Source: Nocardia albiluteola
Lineage (GTDB): Bacteria; Actinomycetota; Actinomycetes; Mycobacteriales; Mycobacteriaceae
DNA: 64,000 nucleotides
Assembly (NCBI RefSeq): GCF_018860155.1
Contig: NZ_JAHKNI010000005.1
Span: 310,001-374,000, forward strand
Reading direction: 5' to 3'
The notes beneath the pieces are model-generated. The model did no database searches and was not told the origin of the DNA. It saw only the letters and a program-made list of their open reading frames with translations. Position numbers and translations under genes: made by a program. Shown piece after piece: positions 24,883-33,483 of the stretch; within the stretch, counting starts at the first letter, position 1, and each line of letters opens with the position of its first letter.

Positions 24883-25836
24883 TCAGTTCGCGTGCAGCGC
24901 GGCGTTCAGCTCGACGCCGGTGCCCTTGCGGCCCACGACCTCCACCGCACCCGTGAGCGAGTTCCGCCGGAACAACAGGTTGGACTGGCCGGTCAGCTCC
25001 GAGGCCTTGGCGGTGCGGCCGTCGGGGAGGGCGACCTTGGTGCCCGCGGTGACGTACAGACCCGCCTCGACGATGCAGTCGTCGCCGAGGGAGATGCCCA
25101 GGCCCGCGTTGGCGCCCAGCAGGCAGCGCTCGCCGATCGAGATGACCTGCTTGCCGCCGCCGGACAGGGTGCCCATGATCGAGGCGCCACCGCCGACGTC
25201 CGAGCCGTTGCCCACCACGACGCCGGCGGAGATGCGGCCCTCGACCATCGACGCGCCGAGCGTGCCGGCGTTGAAGTTGACGAAGCCCTCGTGCATGACC
25301 GTGGTGCCCTCGGCCAGGTGCGCGCCCAGGCGGACCCGGTCGGCGTCGCCGATCCGCACGCCCGCGGGCAGCACGTAGTCGACCATGCGCGGGAACTTGT
25401 CGACGCTGTACACGGTGACCTGGCCGTGGGCGCGCAGCTTGGCGCGCACCAGCTCGAACTCCTCGACCGCGCACGGCCCGCGGTTGGTCCACACGACGTT
25501 GGCGAGCAGCCCGAACTGACCCTCGAGGCTCAGGCCGTGCGGGGCCACGAGGCGGTGCGAGAGCAGATGCAGCCGCAGGTACACCTCGTGCGCGTCCGCG
25601 GGGGCGGCGGACAGGTCGGCGATCGTGGTGCGCACCGCGACGACGTCGACACGGCGCGCCTCGTCGTACCGGATCAGCTCGGCGTACTGCGCGTATTCGG
25701 GATCGGCCGGGCTCAGCTTCTCGGTGCCGGTGGTCTCGAACTCGCCCAGTTCCGGGTACGGAAACCAGGTGTCGAGAACGGTGCCGTTCACGGTCACGGT
25801 CGCCAGGCCAACTGCGGATGCTCCCTGAATACTCAC
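24883..25836 (-). CDS. dapD: Tetrahydrodipicolinate N-succinyltransferase DapD
   Basis: A 317-residue enzyme, the same length as mycobacterial DapD. It transfers succinyl from succinyl-CoA to tetrahydrodipicolinate in diaminopimelate synthesis. The C-terminal half is a left-handed beta-helix of hexapeptide repeats (GTTVMHEGFVNFNAGTLG, GRISAGVVVGNGSDVGGGAS, GERCLLGANAGLGISLGDDC). VDKFPRMVDYVLPAGVRI marks the middle domain. I place the start at GTG 25836 from alignment (VSIQGASAVGLATV); the frame is open to 25932 but that stretch is not conserved. dapE is divergent. Confidence 0.94.
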   Translation of the reverse strand: MSIQGASAVGLATVTVNGTVLDTWFPYPELGEFETTGTEKLSPADPEYAQYAELIRYDEARRVDVVAVRTTIADLSAAPADAHEVYLRLHLLSHRLVAPHGLSLEGQFGLLANVVWTNRGPCAVEEFELVRAKLRAHGQVTVYSVDKFPRMVDYVLPAGVRIGDADRVRLGAHLAEGTTVMHEGFVNFNAGTLGASMVEGRISAGVVVGNGSDVGGGASIMGTLSGGGKQVISIGERCLLGANAGLGISLGDDCIVEAGLYVTAGTKVALPDGRTAKASELTGQSNLLFRRNSLTGAVEVVGRKGTGVELNAALHAN

Positions 25837-25946
25837 GTCGCCGAGTGTATGGGTCGCCGCTGGTCCGGGGGATTCGTGGGTCCGTCCGAAGTAGCCGGCC
25901 GCTCGATACAGGGAAGTAAGCCAAACAAACAATTAGGGTGGTACGG

Positions 25947-27041
25947 GTGACCCTCGATCTACGCGCCGACCCCATCTCCCTGACCGCCGCTCTGGTCGAC
26001 ATCCCGAGCGAATCCAAGGACGAGGCGGCGATAGTCGACGCGGTGACGTGGGCGCTGCGCGAGCAGACGACGGGTTTCGAGGTACTGCGCAGCGGTAACA
26101 CCGTGCTCGCGCGCACCAACCGCGGCCTGCCGACCCGGGTGATCCTGGCCGGGCACCTGGACACGGTGCCGATCGCGGGCAACGTGCCGAGCCGGTACGA
26201 GGTGCGCGAGGGAGAGCAGATGCTCTGCGGCTGCGGCAGCGTCGACATGAAGTCCGGCGACGCGGTCTTCCTGCACCTGGCCGCCACGGTCGCCGATCCG
26301 GTCTGCGACCTGACGATGATCTTCTACGACTGCGAGGAGATCGCCGCCGAATTCAACGGCCTGGGCCGCATCGAACGTGACCTGCCGGACTGGCTCGAGG
26401 GTGACCTTGCCATCTTGGGCGAGCCGTCGGGCGCCTGGATCGAGGCGGGCTGCCAGGGCACGCTGCGCGCCCGGCTCACCGTGTCCGGCACCCGCGCGCA
26501 CACCGCGCGAGCCTGGATGGGGGAGAACGCGATTCACGATCTGGCCCCGGTGCTCGAGCGCCTGAGCGAATACACCCCGCGCCAGGTGGACATCGACGGC
26601 TGCGTCTATCGCGAGGGCCTGTCGGCGGTGCGGGTGGGCGGCGGCGTGGCCGGTAACGTCGTGCCCGACGAGGCCACCGTGGACGTGAACTTCCGCTTCG
26701 CACCGGATCGTTCGCTCGACGAGGCGACCGAGCATGTGCGGCAGGTGTTTTCCGGCCTGGACCTGAAGTTCGAGCGCACCGACGGCGCGCCCGCCGCGCT
26801 GCCGGGCCTGTCCGCGCCCGCTGCGAAAAGCCTTGTCGAACAGGTGCATTCGCACGGTGGCGGCGGTGTGCGGGCCAAGTACGGCTGGACCGACGTCTCC
26901 CGCTTCGCCGCCCGTGGCATCCCGGCGGTCAACTTCGGCCCCGGCGACCCCAACCTCGCCCACACCGTCGACGAACACGTCCCCACCGCCCAGATCACCA
27001 CGGTCACCGACATTCTGCGGGGGTACCTCACGGGCGCGTGA
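25947..27041 (+). CDS. dapE: Succinyl-diaminopimelate desuccinylase DapE
   Basis: A 364-residue M20-family metallo-enzyme that removes succinyl from N-succinyl-L,L-diaminopimelate. Metal-site motifs: AGHLDTVP (His), GCGSVDMKSGDAV (bridging Asp), YDCEEIAAEFNGLGRI (Glu pair) and the C-terminal GPGDPNLAHTVDE (His). The dimerisation/lid domain is in the middle (GTRAHTARAWMGENAIHD). It starts divergently from dapD, so the two pathway steps probably share regulation. GTG 25947 fits the conserved LDLRADPI opening; GTG 25938 is also open. Confidence 0.93.
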   Translation: MTLDLRADPISLTAALVDIPSESKDEAAIVDAVTWALREQTTGFEVLRSGNTVLARTNRGLPTRVILAGHLDTVPIAGNVPSRYEVREGEQMLCGCGSVDMKSGDAVFLHLAATVADPVCDLTMIFYDCEEIAAEFNGLGRIERDLPDWLEGDLAILGEPSGAWIEAGCQGTLRARLTVSGTRAHTARAWMGENAIHDLAPVLERLSEYTPRQVDIDGCVYREGLSAVRVGGGVAGNVVPDEATVDVNFRFAPDRSLDEATEHVRQVFSGLDLKFERTDGAPAALPGLSAPAAKSLVEQVHSHGGGGVRAKYGWTDVSRFAARGIPAVNFGPGDPNLAHTVDEHVPTAQITTVTDILRGYLTGA

Positions 27042-27121
27042 GGACCACAGCTCGAGAGGTTTTCAACCGCCGTAGCGAAGCGGAGGCAAATGCTTCAGTG
27101 TCGATCATTACAGTGGGGCGC

Positions 27122-27925
27122 ATGTCCAGCGATGCCGAGCCCGTAGTGTCCCGAGTGCAGAAGTCCACGCCGAAGTTCCGCGGCCCGATCATGCTGCGCG
27201 GGGATCGCAAGCGAGGCACGGAAACCACCGATCAGCATCTGCTCGACGGGCGCGGGCCCACCGATTGGGTGCACACCGATCCGTGGCGAGTGCTGCGCAT
27301 TCAGAGCGAATTCGTGGAGGGCTTCGGCGCGCTTGCCGAAATTCCAAGGGCCATCACGGTTTTCGGATCCGCTCGGACCCCCGCCGACCATCCCGAGTAC
27401 CAGGCCGCGCGGGCAATCGGGGGTGCGCTCTCGCGTGCCGGATTCGCGGTGATCACCGGCGGCGGCCCCGGCGTGATGGAGGCCGCCAATCGCGGCGCAC
27501 ACGAGGCGGGCGGGTATTCGATCGGCCTGGGCATCGAACTGCCGATGGAGCAAGGGCTGAACGAGTGGGTGGATCTGGGCATCAACTTCCGCTACTTCTT
27601 CGCCCGCAAGACGATGTTCGTGAAGTATTCCCAGGCGTTCGTCTGCCTGCCGGGCGGATTCGGCACCCTCGATGAGCTGTTCGAGGCGCTGACCCTGGTG
27701 CAGACGCGCAAGATCACCCGGTTCCCGATCGTGCTGTTCGGCACCCGGTACTGGTCGGGCCTGCTGGACTGGCTGCGCGATTCGCTGCTGGATTCGGGCA
27801 AGATCTCGACCGCCGATCTGGGCCTGCTGCACGTCACCGACAGTGTGGAGGAGGTCGTCGACATCGTCGCGCACGCGGCGGAGAGCCACGTCGAGGATGC
27901 GATCGGGACGGAGGACAAATGGTGA
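27122..27925 (+). CDS. LOG-family protein (long form)
   Basis: A 267-residue Rossmann-like LOG protein with an N-terminal extension of about 70 residues. Core motifs: AITVFGSARTPADHPEY, VITGGGPGVMEAANRGAHEAGG, and the hallmark LPGGFGTLDELFEALTLVQT. LOG enzymes release cytokinin-type bases from nucleoside 5'-monophosphates, and in bacteria many act as nucleotide phosphoribohydrolases. The next gene encodes a second, shorter LOG protein and overlaps it by 7 bases (ATGGTGA). Start chosen at ATG 27122; the frame is open to 27038. Confidence 0.86.
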   Translation: MSSDAEPVVSRVQKSTPKFRGPIMLRGDRKRGTETTDQHLLDGRGPTDWVHTDPWRVLRIQSEFVEGFGALAEIPRAITVFGSARTPADHPEYQAARAIGGALSRAGFAVITGGGPGVMEAANRGAHEAGGYSIGLGIELPMEQGLNEWVDLGINFRYFFARKTMFVKYSQAFVCLPGGFGTLDELFEALTLVQTRKITRFPIVLFGTRYWSGLLDWLRDSLLDSGKISTADLGLLHVTDSVEEVVDIVAHAAESHVEDAIGTEDKW

Positions 27926-28476
27926 CGAACGGTCCGTACGCGGTCTGCGTCTACTGCTCGGCAAGCATCCAGGACGGCGCGCAGCTGCGGCTTGCCGTGC
28001 AGGTCGGCACCGAAATCGCCCGGCGGGGTTGGCACCTGGTCTCCGGCGGCGGGCACGTGTCGATGATGGGGGCGGTCGCCACCGCGGCCCGCGCCGGCGG
28101 GGCGCGCACCATCGGGGTCATTCCCAAACAGCTCGTGCACCTCGAGGTCGCCGACGTCGGCGCCGACGAACTGATCGTCACCGACACCATGCGCGAGCGC
28201 AAACAGGTCATGGAGGACCGCGCCGACGCCTTCCTGACCCTGCCCGGCGGCATCGGCACGCTGGAGGAGCTCTTCGAGACCTGGACCGGCGGCTATCTGG
28301 GCATGCACAACAAGCCGCTGGTCGTGCTGGATCCGATGGACCACTACCGCGGGCTGTTCGCCTGGCTCGGGGAACTGCGCGCCGGTGGGTTCGTCGGGAA
28401 AACGGCCCTGGACCGGGTTACCGTGACCGCCGATCTGGCGCACGCGTTCGACGCGCTGCGCCGGCTGCCGGACTGA
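27919..28476 (+). CDS. LOG-family cytokinin riboside 5'-monophosphate phosphoribohydrolase (short form)
   Basis: A 185-residue LOG protein like mycobacterial Rv1205. It has VCVYCSASI, GGGHVSMMGAVATAARAGG, the catalytic region RKQVMEDRADAFLTLPGGIGTLEELFETWT and a conserved C-terminus. In Mycobacterium the homologue makes cytokinins by removing ribose 5-phosphate, and it sits beside fadD6 just as here. It overlaps the end of the long LOG gene, so both are translated together. fadD6 follows 25 bases later. Confidence 0.9.
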   Translation: MVTNGPYAVCVYCSASIQDGAQLRLAVQVGTEIARRGWHLVSGGGHVSMMGAVATAARAGGARTIGVIPKQLVHLEVADVGADELIVTDTMRERKQVMEDRADAFLTLPGGIGTLEELFETWTGGYLGMHNKPLVVLDPMDHYRGLFAWLGELRAGGFVGKTALDRVTVTADLAHAFDALRRLPD

Positions 28477-28501
28477 TCTGCGACTTCCGCTGGAGGAGAC
28501 C

Positions 28502-30271
28502 GTGAGTAGTAACGCCTCGACGACCGTGTCCCTGCTGGACCTGGTCCGTCACCTGCCCGAAATGGCGGCGGACGCGCCCGGACTCCTGCGCGGCGCCGCC
28601 GGAATGCTGGTGCGCCCCGACGACAAGGTGTCGGTCGGGCTCCATTTCCAGCGGGCCGCCGCGGCCGTGCCCGATCGCGTCTTCCTGCGGTTCGAGGGCC
28701 GCGAATACACCTACGGTGAGGCCAACGTAGAGGTCAATCGCTATGCCGCGGTTCTGGCCGAGCGCGGTGCCGGCCGCGGTGACGTGGTCGGCGTGCTGAT
28801 GACCAACCGGCCCGAGACGCTGTTCGTGGTGCTGGCGACGGTGAAGCTGGGCGCGACGGTGGGGCTGCTCAATCACCACCAGCGCGATCGGGTGCTCGCG
28901 CACAGTTTCGGGCTGCTCGGCAGCGCGGTCAACGTGATCGGCGAGGAGTGCGGCGAGGCGCTGGATTCGCTGCCCGAACCCCCGGTGAACCTGCTGTTCA
29001 CCGCGGAACTGACCGAGCTGGCGCGTATTGCGCCGGCCACGAATCCGCCTGCCTGCGAACAGGTTACCGCGCGCGAGCGGGCCTTCCTGATCTTCACCTC
29101 GGGCACCACCGGCCTGCCCAAGGCCAGCGTGATGACGCACCTGCGCTGGACCAAGAGCATGGCCGGGCTCGGTGGGCTCGGCGTCCGCCTGCGCAAGGAC
29201 GACACCCTGTACTGCTGCCTGCCGCTGTACCACAACAACGCGCTGACGGTGGCCCTGAGCTCGGTGCTGGGCGCGCGAGCGAGTTTCGCACTGGGACGGA
29301 AGTTCTCGGCCTCGGGCTTCTGGAACGAGGTGGTCGCGACCCGGGCCACCGCGTTCATCTACATCGGCGAGCTCTGCCGGTATCTGCTCAATCAGCCCGA
29401 AAAGTCCGTCGAGCGCGAGCATTCCGTGCGCCTGGCCGTCGGCAACGGGCTGCGGCCCGAGCTGTGGGACCAGTTCCGGGAGCGCTTCGGCATCCGCCGG
29501 ATCGTCGAGTTCTATGCCGCCAGTGAGGGAAACGTCGCGTTCATCAACGCCTTCGGCGTCGATCGCACCGCCGGATTCGGCCCGCTGCCGTACGCGATCG
29601 TGGAGGTCGACGACGTCACGGGCCGTGCGCGCCGCTTCCCGGACGGGCGGGCGCATCGGGTGCCCGCGGGCGGTACCGGACTGCTGCTGGCGAAGGTGAC
29701 CGACCGCGCGCCGTTCGACGGTTACACCGACAAGTCCGCGACCGAGTCCAAGCTGGTGCGCAACGCCTTTCGCGACGGCGACTGCTGGTTCGACACCGGA
29801 GACCTGGTGCGCGACCAGCATTGGCATCACATCGCCTTCGTCGACCGGCTCGGCGACACCTTCCGCTGGAAGGGCGAGAACGTCGCGACCACCGAGGTCG
29901 AGGGCGCTTTCGACGGTGCGCAGGAGATCACCCAGGCGGTGGTGTACGGCGTGGACATCCCCGGCGCCGACGGCAAGGCCGGGATGGCCGCGGTGACGCT
30001 GCGCCCCGGCGCGAGCATCGACGGCCGCGCTCTGTCCGCCCGGCTGCACGACCGCCTACCCGGTTATGCGGTGCCCCTGCTGGTGCGAGTCGTCGAGGAG
30101 CTGGAGACCACCAGCACCTTCAAGAGCCGCAAGGTCGAACTCCGCAAGCAGGGCTACACCCCGGACGCCGACACGACCCTCTACGTGCTCGCGAGCCGCA
30201 CCGAGGGCTACGTCCCGTTCTACGACGCCTACCCCGACGAAGTCGCGGCGGGCACCGTTCCCAGGTCCTGA
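28502..30271 (+). CDS. fadD6: Very-long-chain acyl-CoA synthetase FadD6
   Basis: A 589-residue ANL enzyme of the FATP/very-long-chain acyl-CoA synthetase group, almost the length of mycobacterial FadD6. Motifs: LIFTSGTTGLPKASVMTHLRW (ATP loop), LPLYHNNALTVAL, EFYAASEGNVAF, CWFDTGDLVRDQHWHHIAFVDRLGDTFRWKGENV and the C-terminal STFKSRKVELRKQGY. It activates long fatty acids, possibly also coupled to uptake. The start is GTG with GGAGGAG 6 bases upstream. Confidence 0.93.
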   Translation: MSSNASTTVSLLDLVRHLPEMAADAPGLLRGAAGMLVRPDDKVSVGLHFQRAAAAVPDRVFLRFEGREYTYGEANVEVNRYAAVLAERGAGRGDVVGVLMTNRPETLFVVLATVKLGATVGLLNHHQRDRVLAHSFGLLGSAVNVIGEECGEALDSLPEPPVNLLFTAELTELARIAPATNPPACEQVTARERAFLIFTSGTTGLPKASVMTHLRWTKSMAGLGGLGVRLRKDDTLYCCLPLYHNNALTVALSSVLGARASFALGRKFSASGFWNEVVATRATAFIYIGELCRYLLNQPEKSVEREHSVRLAVGNGLRPELWDQFRERFGIRRIVEFYAASEGNVAFINAFGVDRTAGFGPLPYAIVEVDDVTGRARRFPDGRAHRVPAGGTGLLLAKVTDRAPFDGYTDKSATESKLVRNAFRDGDCWFDTGDLVRDQHWHHIAFVDRLGDTFRWKGENVATTEVEGAFDGAQEITQAVVYGVDIPGADGKAGMAAVTLRPGASIDGRALSARLHDRLPGYAVPLLVRVVEELETTSTFKSRKVELRKQGYTPDADTTLYVLASRTEGYVPFYDAYPDEVAAGTVPRS

Positions 30272-30342
30272 AAGCCGAACCACTACCGACCACCGGCCGC
30301 CGAGGCAAGTCCCGCGGCACTTTCTCAGGCGATGCCACGGGA

Positions 30343-30508
30343 ACAACTGATCTCGCATGAACATGGGTAACTCACCGGGGACGGGCCCAACCTGACCCGG
30401 CCATCAACCGCCGGCCCGACGAGCAGGCCTTGTCGCAAGCAACGTCACGCTGAAGGCGCGGGGAGGCGGGGGAGCGGCGGGGGAGCGGCGCGGGGAGGCG
30501 GGGGAGTG
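30343..30508 (+). repeat. Dispersed intergenic repeat, copy A
   Basis: This segment between fadD6 and folP2 matches 32478-32638 over most of its length in the same orientation. Shared blocks include ACAACTGAT, GAACATGGGTAACT, CGGGGACGGGCCCA, CCGCCGGCCCGACGAGCA, CACGCTGAAG and CGGGGAGGCGGGGGAG. The end of copy A has a second purine-rich CGGGGAGGCGGGGGAG block. No open frame is kept between the copies, so it looks like a non-coding repeat or structured RNA. Confidence 0.75.
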
Positions 30509-30527
30509 CCCTCGGTAGAGTCGAGGG
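30509..30527 (+). promoter_or_regulatory. Hairpin covering the folP2 ribosome binding region
   Basis: CCCTCG (30509-30514) pairs with CGAGGG (30522-30527) around a 7-base loop; the 3' arm contains the only GAGG-like ribosome binding sequence, directly before the ATG at 30529. Folding could hide the site and lower translation. Confidence 0.4.
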
Positions 30528-30528
30528 C

Positions 30529-31407
30529 ATGAGTGCTGTGCCGCCGATGCCCACGTTGTGCGGGAAATCGGTGGCAACCGATCGAGCCCTGGTCATGGCG
30601 ATCGTGAACCGCACCCCGGATTCGTTCTACGACCAAGGCGCCACCTTCACCGATACCGCGGCGCTGGCGGCGGTCGACCGGGCGGTCGCGCAGGGTGCGG
30701 ACCTGGTCGATATCGGCGGGGTGAAGGCCGGTCCCGGCGACGAGGTGGACGCGCGCGAGGAGTCCCGCCGGGTGGTGCCGTTCGTGGCGGCCATTCGGGA
30801 GCGTTACCCGGAGCTGTTGATCAGTGTGGACACCTGGCGCGGCGAGGTCGCGCGGGCCGCGGTGGCCGAGGGCGCGGATCTGATCAACGACACCTGGGCG
30901 GGTGCGGATCCGGATCTGGCCGGAGTGGCCGCCGAATTGGGAGCGGGCATCGTCTGCAGCCACACCGGCGGGGCGCAGCCGCGCACCCGCCCGCATCGCG
31001 TCCGGTACTCCGACGTGGTCGCGCAGGTCACCGAGACGGTGGTGCTGGCGGCAGAAAATGCCGCGGCCGCCGGGGTGGGAAAGGATTCGATACTCATCGA
31101 TCCGACCCACGATTTCGGAAAAAATACGTACCACGGGCTCGAACTGTTGCGCGCGGTGGACATTCTTGTAAATACCGGATGGCCGGTCTTGATGGCGCTG
31201 AGCAATAAGGATTTCATCGGAGAGACTCTTGGTGTCGGCCTATCCGAGCGATTGGAGGGCACACTGGCGGCAACGGCCTGGGCCGCCGCGGCCGGCGCCC
31301 GGGTTTTCCGAGTCCACGAGGTCGCCGCGACCCGGCGAGTGGTGGACATGATCGCGGCGATTCAGGGCATCCGTCCCCCCGCACGAACTCTGCGAGGTCT
31401 GGCATGA
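30529..31407 (+). CDS. folP2: Dihydropteroate synthase homologue FolP2
   Basis: A 292-residue TIM-barrel protein of the dihydropteroate synthase family. It has VMAIVNRTPDSFYDQGATF (pterin/pyrophosphate loop), GADLVDIGGVKAGPGDEV, LISVDTWRGEVARAA, LINDTWAGADPDL and ILIDPTHDFGKN. In Mycobacterium the FolP2 homologue next to gpgS is reported not to have clear DHPS activity, unlike FolP1; the GGVKAGPG loop differs from the classical GGESTRPG. It overlaps gpgS by 4 bases (ATGA), so a role linked to gpgS is plausible. Confidence 0.9.
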   Translation: MSAVPPMPTLCGKSVATDRALVMAIVNRTPDSFYDQGATFTDTAALAAVDRAVAQGADLVDIGGVKAGPGDEVDAREESRRVVPFVAAIRERYPELLISVDTWRGEVARAAVAEGADLINDTWAGADPDLAGVAAELGAGIVCSHTGGAQPRTRPHRVRYSDVVAQVTETVVLAAENAAAAGVGKDSILIDPTHDFGKNTYHGLELLRAVDILVNTGWPVLMALSNKDFIGETLGVGLSERLEGTLAATAWAAAAGARVFRVHEVAATRRVVDMIAAIQGIRPPARTLRGLA

Positions 31408-32351
31408 CGACCAACCCCGAACCGATCAATACGGCACTATGGGCGGCCAGCAACACCTGGGATCGCCCGGAATGGACGGTCGACGAGCTCGTCGCCGCCA
31501 AGGACGGGCGCACCGTATCGGTGGTACTGCCCGCCCTGAACGAGGAGAAGACCGTCGCCGACGTGGTGACCAGCATCCTGCCGCTGCTCGGCACGCTGGT
31601 CGACGAGCTGGTGGTGGTGGATTCCGGATCCTCCGACGCCACCGCCGAGCGCGCCCGCGCGGCCGGTGCCCGCGTGGTCACCCGCGAGCAGGCGGTGCCG
31701 GAACTCGAGCCGGTCCCCGGCAAGGGGGAGGTGCTGTGGCGTTCGCTGGCCGCCACCTCCGGTGACCTGATCGCCTTCGTCGATTCCGATCTGATCGACC
31801 CGGATCCGGGCTTCGTGCCCCGCCTGCTGGGCCCGTTGCTGACCGTCGAGGGCATGCATCTGGTGAAGGCCTATTACCGCCGTCCGCTGCGGCAGGGGGA
31901 GTCGGTCGACCACAACGGCGGCGGCCGCGTGACCGAGCTGGTCGCCCGCCCGCTGCTGGCCGCGCTCTGCCCGGATCTGTCCCGGGTGCTGCAGCCGCTG
32001 GGCGGCGAGTACGCGGGCACCCGTGAGCTGCTGACGGCAGTGCCCTTCGCGCCCGGCTACGGCGTCGAGGTCGGCCTGCTGCTGGACACCTACGACATGC
32101 TGGGCATGTCCGCCATCGGCCAGGTGAACCTGGGCGTGCGCACCCACCGCAACCGCCCGCTGTCGGACCTGGGCGTAATGAGCCGTCAGATCATCGGAAC
32201 GATGCTCGGCCGCAGCGGAATCCGCGATTCCGGCGCGGCCCTGACCCAATTCCCACTGGTCGGCGGTGAATTTACGGCCCTGCTCACCGACGTCTCCCTC
32301 CAGGACCGCCCCCCGATGAACACCCTCCGCCCCGCCATCGTCGCCGCCTGA
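31404..32351 (+). CDS. gpgS: Glucosyl-3-phosphoglycerate synthase GpgS
   Basis: A 315-residue GT-A fold glycosyltransferase (family GT81). It joins glucose from a nucleotide sugar to 3-phosphoglycerate, the first step toward methylglucose lipopolysaccharides. Motifs: VVLPALNEEKTVADVV, VVVDSGSSDATAERA, the metal-binding DSD in IAFVDSDLIDPDPGF, and the acceptor region KAYYRRPLRQ with GGGRVTELVARPLL. Start codon ATG overlaps the folP2 stop. No obvious terminator follows; repeat copy B begins 126 bases downstream. Confidence 0.94.
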   Translation: MTTNPEPINTALWAASNTWDRPEWTVDELVAAKDGRTVSVVLPALNEEKTVADVVTSILPLLGTLVDELVVVDSGSSDATAERARAAGARVVTREQAVPELEPVPGKGEVLWRSLAATSGDLIAFVDSDLIDPDPGFVPRLLGPLLTVEGMHLVKAYYRRPLRQGESVDHNGGGRVTELVARPLLAALCPDLSRVLQPLGGEYAGTRELLTAVPFAPGYGVEVGLLLDTYDMLGMSAIGQVNLGVRTHRNRPLSDLGVMSRQIIGTMLGRSGIRDSGAALTQFPLVGGEFTALLTDVSLQDRPPMNTLRPAIVAA

Positions 32352-32407
32352 AGACAGCGCCGTTTCGCTGGTTCGGTTCGCGACTGGCGCGCTCGACGAT
32401 CGACCAT

Positions 32408-32495
32408 CGTCGGTGCCGGACGACCGGCTGCGTGCCGTCGGTACCCGACGACCGACTTCGTGTGATTTCGGTACGTGACAACTGATTTCGGAAGA
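32408..32495 (+). repeat. Three degenerate 28-30 bp tandem repeats
   Basis: Units 32408-32435, 32436-32465 and 32466-32495 share the pattern CGTCGGTaCCcGACGACCGaCTtCGTG with increasing divergence; the third reads TTTCGGTACGTGACAACTGA. They run directly into dispersed repeat copy B, whose first bases are part of unit three. Confidence 0.5.
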
Positions 32496-32638
32496 ACATG
32501 GGTAACTTGCCGGGGACGGGCCCACCTGGAGCGGGCCGTCATCCGCCGGCCCGACGAGCAAGTCTCCGGGCAAGCAGCGGCACGCTGAAGTTCCGGGGAG
32601 GCGGGGGAGCACGCTGAAGTCGCGGGGAGGCGGGGGAG
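32478..32638 (+). repeat. Dispersed intergenic repeat, copy B, with an internal 29-30 bp tandem duplication
   Basis: Same element as 30343-30508. At its 3' end the unit CACGCTGAAG + 4 bases + GGGGAGGCGGGGGAG occurs twice in a row (from 32581 and from 32610), differing only in the bases after CACGCTGAAGT. It ends 1 base before the stop codon of the convergent HTH gene at 32640. Together with copy A it brackets folP2-gpgS. Confidence 0.75.
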
Positions 32639-32639
32639 C

Positions 32640-33476
32640 CTATCTTTCGTGCCGGTAGATGGGCGTGAGCAGGTCCGCCTCGAGCGGCTCGCCGGTATTG
32701 CGGTCGTAGCGGACCCCGACGACGGCGGAGAACGGATGGGTGCCCGCACGCTCGTGCAGGGTGGCCAGGCGGGTGGCGAGCAGGCGGATGGCCCCCAAGG
32801 AGCCGGGCGGGTGCAGGCCGTCGATCAGGAGCACCGTGCCGTGGTTGTCCGGGCGGTGCAGGCGGGCCAGATAGGCGATGTCGTAGGGTTCGGTGCCGCC
32901 CGGCCGGTAGACCCGGCGCGCGGCGCGATCCTCGATGCCGCGGCGCACCCGTCCGGCGCGGGCGACGGTGCGGCGCAGCCGCGGATCGGCCGCGGACAGA
33001 TAGCGCAGGCTCGGTGACAGCTCCGCACCGCCCAGGACGATGAGCCCGTCGCGGTCCAGATCCAGCGCGCGACCGGGCAGGAAGCGCTCCACGCCGACCG
33101 AGAAGCCCAACTCCCGCAGCAGTTCCTGCAGCCGATGCGGCGCCGCGGCGTCGGGCGCGCCGACCAGGGGCGCCGCGCGGGTGGTGCTGCGCACGTCCGG
33201 GGTGAGGATGGTGAGCGGGCCGTGCCCGAAGAACAACCCCTCCGGCACCGGTCCCTGGGTGCTCACCTGGTGGATGCGTGCGCGCGAAAGTCCCGCGGCC
33301 GCACCGATTCTCGCAAAGGTCCAGCCCTCGGCATGCAGGTCCCGGATCACCGCGCGCCGAATCCGCGTGAGTTCGTTGATGGTCTGCTGGGCCTGGGCGA
33401 CCCCGTCGGTGGCCGCCTTGAGTCGCTCGACCTTGTCGTCGATCGCGAAAACCCGTGCCACCTCGTCGGCCGACAT
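32640..33476 (-). CDS. Helix-turn-helix protein of unknown role
   Basis: A 278-residue protein. Residues 1-75 form a helical DNA-binding segment: KVERLKAATDGVAQAQQTINELTRIRRAVIRDLHAEGWTFARIGAAAGLSRARIHQV (shown here only to describe a sigma-region-4-like HTH with GWTFARIGAAAGLSRARI as the recognition part). The C-terminal 200 residues are soluble alpha/beta with a LIVLGGAELSPSLRYLSAADP motif and VLLIDGLHPPGSLGAIRLLATRLA, resembling an effector or nucleotide-binding region; I do not recognise it. Two direct repeats lie just before the start and could be its operators. The gene is downstream of tatB on the same strand. Confidence 0.72.
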   Translation of the reverse strand: MSADEVARVFAIDDKVERLKAATDGVAQAQQTINELTRIRRAVIRDLHAEGWTFARIGAAAGLSRARIHQVSTQGPVPEGLFFGHGPLTILTPDVRSTTRAAPLVGAPDAAAPHRLQELLRELGFSVGVERFLPGRALDLDRDGLIVLGGAELSPSLRYLSAADPRLRRTVARAGRVRRGIEDRAARRVYRPGGTEPYDIAYLARLHRPDNHGTVLLIDGLHPPGSLGAIRLLATRLATLHERAGTHPFSAVVGVRYDRNTGEPLEADLLTPIYRHER

Positions 33477-33483
33477 GAGCGCA

